DNA of 64,000 bases from Saccharibacillus alkalitolerans (GTDB lineage: Bacteria > Bacillota > Bacilli > Paenibacillales > Paenibacillaceae). The translations under genes and the position numbers were made by a program. This document shows positions 54,837 to 64,000 of the stretch, piece by piece. Each line of letters starts with the position of its first letter. Position 1 is the stretch's first letter. Location: positions 124,001 through 188,000 of the forward strand of contig NZ_JAAFGS010000001.1 in the NCBI RefSeq assembly GCF_011090185.1. Direction: 5' to 3'. The notes under the pieces are model-generated. The model saw only the letters and a program-made list of their open reading frames with translations, was not told the DNA's origin and ran no database searches.

Positions 54837-56186
54837 TTGGCAAAAGTCATATTGGACAAAAACCGCAAAAAGCGGCTGGAAGAAGGCCATCCGTGGATTT
54901 ACAAGAGCGAGATCGCGGGCACGGAAGGCGATCCGGCTCCCGGCGATCTGGTCGAAGTGACCGATCATCGCGGCAAGCCGCTCGGAACGGGCTATTACAA
55001 CGACAATTCGCAGATCACGGTCCGGCTGCTGTCGCACGGCGCCGTGGAAGCGATGGACGAAGCGTTTTTCGTTTCCCGCTTCCGCGACTGCCTTCGGCAT
55101 CGAGACCGCTTCGTCGGCGGAACGGCTTACCGCCTCGTCTACGGCGAAGCCGATTTCCTGCCGGGACTGATCGTCGACCGTTTCGCGGACGTGCTGGTCG
55201 TGCAGATCCTGACGCTCGGCATGGACCGCCGCCGCGCGGAGATCGTGAATGCGCTCGTCGAGGTCATGCGCCCCGCCGGCATTTACGAACGCAGCGACGT
55301 GTCGGTCCGTACGCTTGAAGGATTGGAAGAAACGACGGGCGTGCTGTACGGCGAATGCCCGCGCCACGTGACGGTCGAGGAAAACGGCCTGCTGATCAAG
55401 GTGGATATCGAGCAGGGGCAGAAGACGGGTTACTTCTTCGACCAGCGGGAGAACCGCGCTTCGATCGCTCCGCTGATGACGGGCTGGGGCGAGCGCAGCG
55501 GCATCTCGCTGCAGGACGTGGACGGCGGACGCCTTCCGGTCAACAAAAACGGCAAAGTGGTCGAGTTCCCGTATTGGGACGGGGCCACCGTGCTGGAATG
55601 CTTCTCGCACACGGGCAGCTTTACGCTGCATGCCTGCAAATACGGGGCGAAGAAAGTCACCTGCCTCGACATCTCGGCGCACGCGATCGAAAGCGCGCGG
55701 GAAAACGTGAGTTTGAACGGGTTCGACGACCGCGTGGAATTCGTGGTGGCCGACGCGTTCGATTATCTGCGCGAGAACGTCAAAGGGCTCGAAGAACGCA
55801 GACGCCGCGCCGAAGGAACGTCCAAAGTCGACACGTCCGTCCCGATGCCGGCCGGCGGCGGCCGCAGTTGGGATGTCGTTATCCTCGATCCTCCGGCATT
55901 CGCCAAGTCCCGTTCGGCCGTCAAAGGCGCCGTTCGCGGTTATAAGGACATCAACCTGCACGGCATGAAGCTGGTCAGCGAAGGCGGCTACCTGGTCACG
56001 GCCAGCTGCTCGTACCATATGCGTCCGGATCTGTTCCTGGAAACGATTCAGGAAGCGGCGCGCGACGCGGGCAAAACGCTGCGCCTGATCGAATGGAGAG
56101 CCGCCGGCAAAGACCATCCGCAGATCCTCGGCGTGGACGAAGGCCATTATTTGAAATTCGCCGTGTTCGAAGTGCGCAGCCGCTAA
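54837..56186 (+). CDS. Class I SAM-dependent rRNA methyltransferase, RlmI type
   Basis: The TTG start at 54837 follows GAGGAGGA by 6 bases and gives 449 residues. The N-terminal PUA domain (AKVILDKNRKKRLEEGHPWI) and an EEHEE-like part are followed by a Rossmann methyltransferase (FFDQRENRAS, ECFSHTGSFTLHACKYGAKK, LDISAHAIESARENVSLNGF, VILDPPAFAKS and a late Cys in TASCSYHM). This fits RlmI/RlmK 23S rRNA cytosine-C5 methyltransferases. Two short inserts (around 55500-55560 and 55790-55860) lengthen it relative to Escherichia coli RlmI (396 residues). Confidence 0.92.
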   Translation: MAKVILDKNRKKRLEEGHPWIYKSEIAGTEGDPAPGDLVEVTDHRGKPLGTGYYNDNSQITVRLLSHGAVEAMDEAFFVSRFRDCLRHRDRFVGGTAYRLVYGEADFLPGLIVDRFADVLVVQILTLGMDRRRAEIVNALVEVMRPAGIYERSDVSVRTLEGLEETTGVLYGECPRHVTVEENGLLIKVDIEQGQKTGYFFDQRENRASIAPLMTGWGERSGISLQDVDGGRLPVNKNGKVVEFPYWDGATVLECFSHTGSFTLHACKYGAKKVTCLDISAHAIESARENVSLNGFDDRVEFVVADAFDYLRENVKGLEERRRRAEGTSKVDTSVPMPAGGGRSWDVVILDPPAFAKSRSAVKGAVRGYKDINLHGMKLVSEGGYLVTASCSYHMRPDLFLETIQEAARDAGKTLRLIEWRAAGKDHPQILGVDEGHYLKFAVFEVRSR

Positions 56187-56399
56187 GCGGACGCCGCTTC
56201 CCGTATCAGCCTGCCTTTCGCTTTCCGGCGAGGGGCGGGCTGTTTGTCGCGTTCGGGTCGGCGCTTCGGCGTCGTCTGCGCCGTGAAGCATTTGTATTTG
56301 CGCGCCGGGCGTCGTACGCTGGAGGAAACGCGAAAAACGGCGAAGCCGGAATGCCGGATTTCGGCTCTGCCGAACGCCGTCCGCGAACGGAGGAGAAAA

Positions 56400-56795
56400 A
56401 TGGGCGACAACCGAAACGGGAACGAAGACAACGCGAAGCGCGAAAACGGCGGGAGCGGCTCATGGAAAGAGAAGGCGCCGAAACACGCGGAACGGACAAC
56501 GGGAGAGATCCGAAGCCGGGAAGAGCTGAAGCGGGAATTCCGGTCGCTTCCGGGCGAAATTCTGCGCGATTTTTTTGCCACCGTCCGTTTTTGGGCCGTC
56601 ATGATTTTTTTCTGGGCACTGATTACGTCGGCCGGAGCCTGGGCGGGGTATCTGATCGGCGGGAACAACGACGGGTTATGGCTGGGCGCGGCGATCGTCG
56701 GCGGCGCTTCGCCGATCGCGATGGGCTTTATGCTGTCGCTGGACGTTCCGGGCAAAGTATGGCGCAGACTGCGCGGGCGGCGGAACAAGCCTTGA
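56400..56795 (+). CDS. Small membrane protein of unknown function
   Basis: The ATG at 56400 follows GGAGGAG and gives 131 residues. A charged, disordered N-terminus of about 60 residues is followed by two hydrophobic helices (FWAVMIFFWALITSAGAWAG and GLWLGAAIVGGASPIAMGFM) and a basic tail (GKVWRRLRGRRNKP). I do not recognise the family. The frame upstream from 56244 lacks a ribosome site. Confidence 0.7.
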   Translation: MGDNRNGNEDNAKRENGGSGSWKEKAPKHAERTTGEIRSREELKREFRSLPGEILRDFFATVRFWAVMIFFWALITSAGAWAGYLIGGNNDGLWLGAAIVGGASPIAMGFMLSLDVPGKVWRRLRGRRNKP

Positions 56796-56939
56796 AGAGC
56801 CGCGACGGAAAAGTCGGGCTCGGGACTCGGCGGCCTGCCTTCGTCCGCGGACGGAACGCCTGTTCTTCTTTTGCTCGATAAGTTATACTGGATACAAGAA
56901 GATTTTATAAAGATTGCACAATAAGGAGGCCATCGGCCG

Positions 56940-59900
56940 ATGACGTTACACATTAGGCTCGGACGATCCGGCAGCGGCAAGACGAGCCGAATCATGGACG
57001 AGATTCGCTTCAACATGAGAAAAGATCCGCTCGGTCCGCCGCTGCTGCTGATCGTGCCGGAGCAGTCGACTTTCCAGGCGGAGTACGAGTTGTTCGCCGG
57101 AAAGGAAGGAGGAGGAAGCCTGCGCGCCCAGGTGCTCAGCTTCCATCGCCTCGCTTACCGGGTCATGCAGGAGACGGGCGGGTCGGCGCTGACGGCGATC
57201 GGCGACGAAGGCAAGCGGATGCTGTTGTACCGGCTGCTCAGGGAACGCCGCGGCGATCTGCGGCTGTTCGGCGCTTCGAGCGAGCAGCCGGGGTTTATCG
57301 CCAAATTGAACGATCTGTACACCGAACTGAAGCGGTATAAGATCGACTCGGGCGTGCTTGAAGAACATATGCAGGACCTGGTCTCGGCCGGGCATTCGCC
57401 GCTGCTGCGCGAAAAATTGGAAGACGCGCTGCCGGTATACCGCGACTTCGAAAGCCGGCTGTCGGAACTGTACGTCGACTCGGAAGATACGCTGATTCGG
57501 CTGGCGCGGCAGCTCGGGGATTCTTCGCTCGTGCGGAACGCCGAAATTTGGATCGACGGATTCTACGGCTTTACGCCGCGCGAGTACGAAGTCATCGGGG
57601 GACTGCTGAACAGCGCGAAGACGGTCGTCTGCACGCTGACGCTGGATCGCCCTTACGACGGCGGGGAGCAGCCCGGGGAACTGGACCTGTTCCATCAGAC
57701 CGGCATGACGTACCGGAAGCTGCGCCAGCTGGCCGAAGCGCTGGAAGTCGGCTGCGAAGTCGAGCTTGCGCAGGAGGGGCCGCTGCCGAGATTCGAGACC
57801 AGCCCTCTGCTGGGCGTTCTCGAATCCCGGCTTCGCGGAGATCGGCGGGCCGCTGAACGCGCCGCCTCGGAGGGCGCGCGGCTGAACGCGGACGGCGAGC
57901 TCGGCATCACGCTGCACGCGGCGGACAACCGGCGGGCGGAAGCGGACGCGGCGGCGCGGGAAATGCTGCGTCTGGCCCGGGAAAAAGGAGCCCGCTACCG
58001 AGATATGGCCGTGTTCGTGCGCAATCTGGACGATTACGAGGCGGTGCTGGCGCCGGTGCTCGAAGATTACGGCATTCCCGTATTTACCGACCGGCGCAAA
58101 AGCGTGCTGCATCATCCGCTTGCGGAATTCGTGCGCGCCGCGCTCGACGTCGTGCAGTACCGCTGGCGGTACGAAGACGTGTTCCGCTGCGTGAAGACGG
58201 ATCTGCTGCTGCCGGAAAACGACGGAATCACCCGCGACGATATGGATCGGTTGGAGAATTTCGTGCTGGCATCCGGCATTCGGGGCACGCGCTGGACGGA
58301 CGGCCGACCGTGGCGAGACGCGCCGAAGTTGTCCCTGGATGACGAAGGTCGTCCGGTGGTCGAGGAGGAAGAGGCGGACGTCCGGGAGCGAATGGAGCGT
58401 TTGGAAGCGTGCCGCGACCGGATCGCGGCGCCGCTGGCGGCATTCGAGCACGCGCTGAAGACGGCGGGGACGGCGCGAGCCATGTGCGAAGCGGTATATC
58501 TCATGCTGGAAGCCGCGGAAGTGCCGCAGCGGCTCGACCGGATGGGGCGCGAAGCTGCGGACGCCGGCGATCCGCTGGCCGCCGACGTGCACCGGCAGAT
58601 CTGGAGCGCGCTGCTCGATCTGCTGGATCAAATCGCCGAGCTGATCGATTCGGAGGAGGTGAGCGTCGAGGAATTTGCCGGGATGCTCGAGACGGGGATC
58701 GCCGGGCTCACGCTGGGCCTCGTTCCGCCGGCGCTCGACCGGGTACTGCTGGGCGATATGGAACGAACGCGTCCGCTGAATATCAAGTACGCGTTCGTGC
58801 TGGGGTTGAACGACGGCATCGTGCCGCTGGCTCCCGTTCAGGGAGGGCTGCTGAGCGAGCCGGAACGGACCCGCCTGGCGGAGAGCGGACTCGAACTGTC
58901 TCCCGGCTCGGAACGCCGGATGCTCGACGAAAGGCTGTTCATCTACCATACGCTGACCGCTGCTTCGCACAAGCTGTGGCTGAGCTACGCGCTCGGCGAC
59001 GACGAAGACAAGCCGCTGCTGCCGTCCGAAATCGTGCTTGAGCTGCGCGCCGCGTTTCCGTTCGTCGGCGAGCGCCGCGAGAGCGGACTGCCGGCGCCGG
59101 GCATGGCGCCTTCCGAATACCGCCGGTTCGTCACCCTGCCGGAATCGACGCTTCCGCATCTGCTTGCGCAGCTCCGGCTGTGGAAAGCGGGAACGGAGAT
59201 CGATCCGCTGTGGTGGGATGTGCTGGGCGCTTATCAGGAGCGGCCCGAATGGGACGCCCTGCTGCGCAGCCGTCTGGCTTCGCTCGTCTATACCAACAAA
59301 TCGGACCGGCTCACCCGGGAGACCAGCATGGAACTTTACGGCCGAAAGCTGCGTTCCAGCGTATCCCGGATGGAAAAGTTCACGGCGTGCGCGTTTTCGC
59401 ATTTCGCTTCCCACGGCCTGAGATTGAAGGAGCGCCAGCTCTACAAGCTGAACGCGCCCGATATCGGACAGCTGTTCCATGCCGCGCTGAGCGACATCGC
59501 GACGCGTCTGCGGCTCGAGAATCGGAGCTGGGGATCTTTGACGGTCGAGGAATGCCTTGCGGAAGCACGCTCTTCCGTAGACAAGATCGCTCCGAGGCTG
59601 CAGGGCGAAATCCTGTTCAGCACGAGCCGCTACGGTTATATTTCGCGCAAGTTGATGGACATCGTCGGCCGCGCTTCGATCATTCTGGGCGAGCACGCGC
59701 GGCGCGGCGACTTCGAGCCTCTCGGTATCGAGGTCGACTTCGGCCCGGGCAAGGACATTCCGCCGCTCGTATTCGAACTGGGCAACGGATGCACGATGGA
59801 AATCGTCGGCCGGATCGACCGGGTAGACGTCGCCGAAGGCGAAGAAGGGCTGCTGCTTCGCGTCATCGACTACAAGTCGAGCGACAAAGACCTGAAGCTG

Positions 59901-60497
59901 CACGAGGTCTACTACGGCTTGTCGCTGCAGATGCTGACCTATCTGGATGTGCTGCTGACGCACGCGGAGGAATGGATCGGAGCTCCCGCGCTGCCGGCCG
60001 GGACCTTGTACTTCCACGTGCAAAATCCGCTGCTGGCTTCTCCTAACGGCATGACGCGGGACGCGGCGGCGCAGGAAATGCTCAAGCGTTTCAAGATGAA
60101 GGGGCTGGTGCTGGCCGATCCCGACGTCGTCGCCAAAATGGACCGGACGCTTACAAGCGGCCAATCGCCGGTCATTCCGGTAGCGGTCAAAAAGGACGGC
60201 GGATTCTACAGCAGCTCGGCCGTCGCCGATCCCCGGCAGTGGGAATCGCTGCTCAAAGGGGTGCGCCGCAACATCGCGGGCATCGGAAGACGGATCACGG
60301 ACGGCGAATCGGAAGCGCGGCCTTACCGCATTCAGCAGGAGAAAGCGTGCGATTTCTGCCCGTACCACTCCGTCTGCCAGTTCGACGAGAGTCTGGACCA
60401 TGCGGGATACAATCATCTGAACAAACCGGGCAAAGACCGGATCTGGGAACTGTTCGGCGAAGCGGACGGGGAAGACGAGAAGGAGGAGAGCCTATAA
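56940..60497 (+). CDS. addB: ATP-dependent helicase/deoxyribonuclease subunit B (AddB)
   Basis: 1185 residues. Walker A is present near the N-terminus (LGRSGSGKTSRIMDEI), the inactive helicase-like core covers the middle, and a RecB-like nuclease domain lies at the C-terminus (VGRIDRVDV, LLRVIDYKSSDKDL). It carries the iron-sulfur cysteines: one in KFTACAFSHFASHGL and three in CDFCPYHSVCQF. With AddA it forms the end-resecting complex of recombination repair (the RecBCD counterpart). ATG follows AAGGAGGCC; addA starts directly after the stop. Confidence 0.97.
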   Translation: MTLHIRLGRSGSGKTSRIMDEIRFNMRKDPLGPPLLLIVPEQSTFQAEYELFAGKEGGGSLRAQVLSFHRLAYRVMQETGGSALTAIGDEGKRMLLYRLLRERRGDLRLFGASSEQPGFIAKLNDLYTELKRYKIDSGVLEEHMQDLVSAGHSPLLREKLEDALPVYRDFESRLSELYVDSEDTLIRLARQLGDSSLVRNAEIWIDGFYGFTPREYEVIGGLLNSAKTVVCTLTLDRPYDGGEQPGELDLFHQTGMTYRKLRQLAEALEVGCEVELAQEGPLPRFETSPLLGVLESRLRGDRRAAERAASEGARLNADGELGITLHAADNRRAEADAAAREMLRLAREKGARYRDMAVFVRNLDDYEAVLAPVLEDYGIPVFTDRRKSVLHHPLAEFVRAALDVVQYRWRYEDVFRCVKTDLLLPENDGITRDDMDRLENFVLASGIRGTRWTDGRPWRDAPKLSLDDEGRPVVEEEEADVRERMERLEACRDRIAAPLAAFEHALKTAGTARAMCEAVYLMLEAAEVPQRLDRMGREAADAGDPLAADVHRQIWSALLDLLDQIAELIDSEEVSVEEFAGMLETGIAGLTLGLVPPALDRVLLGDMERTRPLNIKYAFVLGLNDGIVPLAPVQGGLLSEPERTRLAESGLELSPGSERRMLDERLFIYHTLTAASHKLWLSYALGDDEDKPLLPSEIVLELRAAFPFVGERRESGLPAPGMAPSEYRRFVTLPESTLPHLLAQLRLWKAGTEIDPLWWDVLGAYQERPEWDALLRSRLASLVYTNKSDRLTRETSMELYGRKLRSSVSRMEKFTACAFSHFASHGLRLKERQLYKLNAPDIGQLFHAALSDIATRLRLENRSWGSLTVEECLAEARSSVDKIAPRLQGEILFSTSRYGYISRKLMDIVGRASIILGEHARRGDFEPLGIEVDFGPGKDIPPLVFELGNGCTMEIVGRIDRVDVAEGEEGLLLRVIDYKSSDKDLKLHEVYYGLSLQMLTYLDVLLTHAEEWIGAPALPAGTLYFHVQNPLLASPNGMTRDAAAQEMLKRFKMKGLVLADPDVVAKMDRTLTSGQSPVIPVAVKKDGGFYSSSAVADPRQWESLLKGVRRNIAGIGRRITDGESEARPYRIQQEKACDFCPYHSVCQFDESLDHAGYNHLNKPGKDRIWELFGEADGEDEKEESL

Positions 60498-63400
60498 ATG
60501 GGAATGACATATGCCGATAAGCCGGCCGGCAGCCACTGGAGCGACGATCAATGGAAAGCGATCGCCGCTTCGGGCGGCAATATGCTGGTCGCGGCGGCGG
60601 CGGGCTCCGGCAAAACGGCCGTGCTCGTCGAACGGATTATCCGGAAGATCACCGATCCCGCCGGAGGCACGGGCGTGGACCGGATGCTGATCGCCACCTT
60701 CACGAAAGCGGCGGCCTCGGAAATGCGCCAGCGGATTCGAGACGCGCTGAACAAGGAACTGACCGCCGATCCGCAAAACGAGCATCTGCGCCGCCAGCTG
60801 TCGCTGCTCGGCCAGGCGTCGATCACGACGCTGCATTCGTTTTGCCTGGAAGTGATCCGCCGCCATTACACGCTGATTCCGCTTGATCCGGCTTTTCGGA
60901 TCGCGAACGAACACGAAAGCGAGATTATGCGGCAGGAAATTCTCGAAGAGCTGTTCGAGGAGCAGTACGCGCTCGAGGAAGACGGCCGGCTGTTCCGCCG
61001 GCTGATCGACTGGTTCGGCGGCGAGCGTTCCGACGATCCGGCATTTGCGCTCGTGCAGCGTCTGTACGACTTCGCGCGAAGCCATCCTTGGCCGGAACGG
61101 TGGCTGCGCGAAGCCGCCGCCGAGTTCCGCGTCGATACGCTGGAGTCGCTCGGCGAGACGTCCTGGGCGCGCAGCCTGATGGCCGACGCGCGGCTGGCGC
61201 TGGCGGGCACGGAGAACCTTCTGCTCCGCGCTTACGATTTGGCTTCGTCGCCGGAAGGACCGGCTCCTTACGTCGACACGCTGCAAAACGACCTGGATAT
61301 GCTGCGCCGGCTGCAGGCGGCCGCCGAACGCGAACCGTGGCATCGCGTGCACGCTTACTTCGAGAACATGACGTTCGGCAAGCTGAACGCGGTCCGCAAA
61401 GACCAATGCGATCCGCAGATCAAAGATCGGGCGAAAGCGCTGCGCGACGCGGCGAAGGAAGACCTGACCGAAATCCGGGAATTTTATTTCGGCCGACCGC
61501 CGGAAGCTTTTCTGGCCGAGCTGAACGAAGCCGCTCCGCTTATGGAGGAGCTGGCGGCCTTGACGATCGAATTCGGGGAGCGCTACGCCAAAGCGAAGAA
61601 AACGCGGGGAATGGTGGACTTTTCCGACCTCGAACACTACTGCCTTCGCATTCTCCGCGATCCGTCCTCCGAACCCGGCCGTTTGATTCCTTCGGCCGCG
61701 GCGCTGGAATATCGGGAGCGCTTCGACGAAGTGCTGCTCGACGAATACCAGGACACGAACTCCGTGCAGGAAGAGATCGTTTCGCTGATCGCGCGGGAAG
61801 GGTCGGGCAACCGGTTCATGGTCGGGGACGTCAAACAGAGCATTTACCGCTTCCGCCTGGCGGAACCGGGATTGTTCCTGCATAAATACCGCGCTTACGG
61901 AGAAGATTTCTCGGAAGGCGGCCTGCGCGTCGATCTTGCGCGCAATTTCCGCAGCCGGAAAGAAGTGGTCGAAGCGGTCAACGGCATTTTCCAGCGCATC
62001 ATGAACGAGCGGGTCGCGGAAATTCAATACGACGAACGCGCCGAACTGGCTTACGGGGCGCTCGCTTATCCGGAAGCCGAAAAGGACGAATACGCGCCCG
62101 AATTGATGCTGATCGAGCGAGGCGGCCAGGAAGAAGGAGAAACGGCGGAAGGCGGCCCTGCCGCCGAAGCGGCGGAAATCGAAACCGCGCGTCTGGAAGC
62201 CCGTGCCATCGCGGCGCGGATTCACGAGCTCACCGGACAGTCGGAAGGGCGCGAGGCGCTGCGGATTTACGACAAATCCGCGGGAGGTCTTCGACCGGCA
62301 GGATACGGCGACGTGGTAATCCTGCTGCGCTCGGCAAGCGCCTGGGCCCCCATGATCATCGAAGAATTGAGGCTTGCGGGCATTCCGGCGATGGGCGACG
62401 CGGCACGGGGCTATTTCGAAGCGACGGAAGTGGAAATCATCATGTCGCTGCTGCATATCATCGACAATCCCCGCCAGGATATTCCGCTGGCTTCGGTGCT
62501 CCGCTCCCCGATCGTCGGACTGACCGAAGATCAGCTGGCTCGGATTCGGCTTCACGGTCCGAAGCTGCCTTTTTACGAAGCGGTATGCGCGGCGGCCGTA
62601 GGGAGCTTATCTCCCGGCACGGACGGCGAAGCACAGGGAACAAACGAAGAGGCGAAGGTTCCCGGCGCAGGCGCGTCCGGAGACGAACCGCCCCCGAATG
62701 ACACGTCGGCGCGTTCGAATCTGGCTTCCGGGCCCGATTCGCCGCTGAGCGAGACGCTGAACCGTTTCTTGTCTTCGCTGGGGCGCTGGAGGGATCTGGC
62801 GCGAAGCGGCGAACTCAGCGAGCTGATCTGGACGCTGTACCGCGAGACGGGCTATGCCGATTGGGTGGCCGGGCTGCCGGGCGGCGCGCAGCGCCGGGCG
62901 AATCTGCTGGCGCTGTACAACCGGGCGGTACAGTTCGAGAAGTCGACGTCGGCCCAGGGGCTGTTCCGCTTCCTGCGCTTTGTCGAGCGATTGAGGGACA
63001 ACGGAGGCGACCTGGCCGAAGCGCCTTCCGAAGCGGCGCACGATTCGGTGCGCATTATGACGATCCATAAAAGCAAAGGCTTGGAGTTCCCCGTCGTATT
63101 TATCGCGGGATTATCGAAGAACTTCAATATGCAGGATCTGAACGCGCCGTTCATGACGCACAAAGAGTTGGGCTTCGGACCTCGCTTCGTGGACGAAGAA
63201 AGCCGCGTCGGTTATCCGACGCTGCCCGCGCTCGCCATTCGCAGAAGGATGCTGATGGAACTGCTGGCGGAAGAAATGCGGGTGCTGTACGTGGCGCTGA
63301 CGCGGCCGCGCGACAAGATGATTTTGACCGCTTCGGTCAAGGATCTGCCGAAGCGAGTCTCGGCTTGGATGCAGTCGGCGGGCGGAGAAGAAGGCATCGC

Positions 63401-64000
63401 CGACTATACGCTGGCGAAAGCCCGATCATACCTGGACTGGATCGGTCCCGCGCTGATCTTCGAACCGGGAGCGGAGGAGCTGCGCGCCTCCGCGGATACG
63501 GCTCTTCCGGTCGGAGTCCGGGGTTCCTCGGCCGGTTGGACGTTTGCCGTTCGCGGCGGCGACGCCGCATCGGCCGCCGAGAGAGAGGCGGGCGAAGAAC
63601 TGTACGCCGAACGGATCCAGCGCCTGAAGGCGGTTATGGGCGGCGAACGTTCCGAAGATTACGGCCGCCGCTCGGAGTTTGCCGAACGCTTCGCCTGGCG
63701 GTATCCTCACGCGGCGGCCGGCGGAGCCGCCGCCAAGACATCCGTGACCGAGATCAAATCGCGCTTTGCCGGCGACGAATATCCCGCGGCTGATGCGCTC
63801 GAAGCGGCCCGTCGGCTGGCCGGTCTGGAAGACGACGCACAGGCGGCCGAACAGGGCCGGCCGGAAGCCGGAGGCCCGACGCTGCAGCTTCGGCGTCCGC
63901 GGTTCATGGAGGGAAGCCGCTTGACCGGAGCCGAACGGGGCACGGCTTACCATACGCTGATGCAGCATGTGCCGCTGGACGCGGACACGGGAGCGCGCGA
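60498..64000 (+). CDS. addA: ATP-dependent helicase/nuclease subunit A (AddA), C-terminus cut by window edge
   Basis: The ATG at 60498 abuts the addB stop; 1167 codons are open to the edge. UvrD-type helicase motifs: Walker A AAAAGSGKTAVLVERI, ATFTKAAASEMRQRI, motif II LLDEYQDTNSVQEEI, motif III VGDVKQSIYRFR, and DSVRIMTIHKSKGLEFPVVF near the end of the helicase part. The start of the nuclease region is seen (TSVTEIKSRFAGDEY, GTAYHTLMQHV), but its catalytic residues lie beyond the window. A low-complexity insert of about 45 residues (near codons 705-750; GTDGEAQGTNEEAKVPGAGA) interrupts the helicase domain. Confidence 0.96.
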   Translation, partial: MGMTYADKPAGSHWSDDQWKAIAASGGNMLVAAAAGSGKTAVLVERIIRKITDPAGGTGVDRMLIATFTKAAASEMRQRIRDALNKELTADPQNEHLRRQLSLLGQASITTLHSFCLEVIRRHYTLIPLDPAFRIANEHESEIMRQEILEELFEEQYALEEDGRLFRRLIDWFGGERSDDPAFALVQRLYDFARSHPWPERWLREAAAEFRVDTLESLGETSWARSLMADARLALAGTENLLLRAYDLASSPEGPAPYVDTLQNDLDMLRRLQAAAEREPWHRVHAYFENMTFGKLNAVRKDQCDPQIKDRAKALRDAAKEDLTEIREFYFGRPPEAFLAELNEAAPLMEELAALTIEFGERYAKAKKTRGMVDFSDLEHYCLRILRDPSSEPGRLIPSAAALEYRERFDEVLLDEYQDTNSVQEEIVSLIAREGSGNRFMVGDVKQSIYRFRLAEPGLFLHKYRAYGEDFSEGGLRVDLARNFRSRKEVVEAVNGIFQRIMNERVAEIQYDERAELAYGALAYPEAEKDEYAPELMLIERGGQEEGETAEGGPAAEAAEIETARLEARAIAARIHELTGQSEGREALRIYDKSAGGLRPAGYGDVVILLRSASAWAPMIIEELRLAGIPAMGDAARGYFEATEVEIIMSLLHIIDNPRQDIPLASVLRSPIVGLTEDQLARIRLHGPKLPFYEAVCAAAVGSLSPGTDGEAQGTNEEAKVPGAGASGDEPPPNDTSARSNLASGPDSPLSETLNRFLSSLGRWRDLARSGELSELIWTLYRETGYADWVAGLPGGAQRRANLLALYNRAVQFEKSTSAQGLFRFLRFVERLRDNGGDLAEAPSEAAHDSVRIMTIHKSKGLEFPVVFIAGLSKNFNMQDLNAPFMTHKELGFGPRFVDEESRVGYPTLPALAIRRRMLMELLAEEMRVLYVALTRPRDKMILTASVKDLPKRVSAWMQSAGGEEGIADYTLAKARSYLDWIGPALIFEPGAEELRASADTALPVGVRGSSAGWTFAVRGGDAASAAEREAGEELYAERIQRLKAVMGGERSEDYGRRSEFAERFAWRYPHAAAGGAAAKTSVTEIKSRFAGDEYPAADALEAARRLAGLEDDAQAAEQGRPEAGGPTLQLRRPRFMEGSRLTGAERGTAYHTLMQHVPLDADTGAR

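Noticed and set aside
56946-60416. 1156-codon leftward frame opposite addB
   Set aside because: addB has clear Walker A, nuclease and iron-sulfur motifs on the plus strand; the opposite frame is a shadow.

Overview
The window is a GC-rich, gene-dense stretch from a Firmicute of the Paenibacillaceae type (Paenibacillus/Saccharibacillus-like; inferred, not proven). The reasons are: the classical Bacillales heat-shock block hrcA-grpE-dnaK-dnaJ-prmA-rsmE-mtaB with a perfect CIRCE element; comEB/comEA/comEC, holA, rpsT, lepA and hemW just before it; addBA recombination nuclease genes; a T-box-controlled leuS; strong Shine-Dalgarno sites with frequent GTG and TTG starts; and many AraC/LacI/ROK sugar regulators with LplABC-type sugar transport. 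High GC gives long shadow reading frames on the opposite strand of nearly every gene; these were ignored.

Layout. 1-4.9 kb: a GH127 glycosidase (cut by the left edge) divergent from an AraC regulator, a ROK regulator, and a pair of half-size chromate transporters. 5.0-11.2 kb: a remnant-like SEC-C reading frame, then a four-gene signalling operon (response regulator-PP2C phosphatase, FapA/DUF342 protein, STAS antagonist, membrane HD-GYP-like protein fused to an RsbT/RsbW-type ATPase). 11.5-13.7 kb: a dCache chemoreceptor and tRNA-Pro(CGG). 13.8-20.9 kb: a carbohydrate island with a GH43-type glycosidase, an AraC regulator, a LacI regulator with visible operators, two ABC permeases and a solute-binding lipoprotein. 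21-25 kb: a small two-gene ABC exporter, a soluble YfmS-like chemoreceptor, a palindromic MITE-like element sitting in a terminator, and a HEAT-repeat protein. 25.2-32.5 kb: T-box, leuS, comEB, a degenerate second T-box-like leader, comEA, comEC. 32.8-34.9 kb: an ECF sigma factor and its probable anti-sigma factor with a matching ECF promoter. 35-46.2 kb: holA, rpsT, lepA, hemW, a GNAT gene with an ARG box, then hrcA-grpE-dnaK-dnaJ. 46.2-50.3 kb: repeat-rich intergenic DNA followed by a MarR-MFS pair and a zinc-ribbon/PH protein, apparently inserted in the heat-shock synteny block. 50.3-64 kb: prmA, a site-2 protease, rsmE, mtaB, a Nudix hydrolase, an RlmI-type methyltransferase, a small membrane protein, addB, and addA running off the right edge.

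How the genes work together: the carbohydrate genes at 1-3.4 and 13.8-20.9 kb look like uptake and trimming of arabinose- or xylose-containing plant oligosaccharides under local regulators. The 5.3-11.1 kb operon has the parts of a partner-switching circuit (PP2C phosphatase, STAS protein, ATPase kinase) linked to a response-regulator input and an HD-GYP-like domain, with no sigma factor beside it; it is the best candidate here for an undescribed system. Also notable are the degenerate T-box before comEA, the element inserted in a terminator hairpin, an ARG box on the promoter of a lone GNAT gene, and the absence of the sporulation genes gpr and spoIIP from their usual place between rpsT and lepA.
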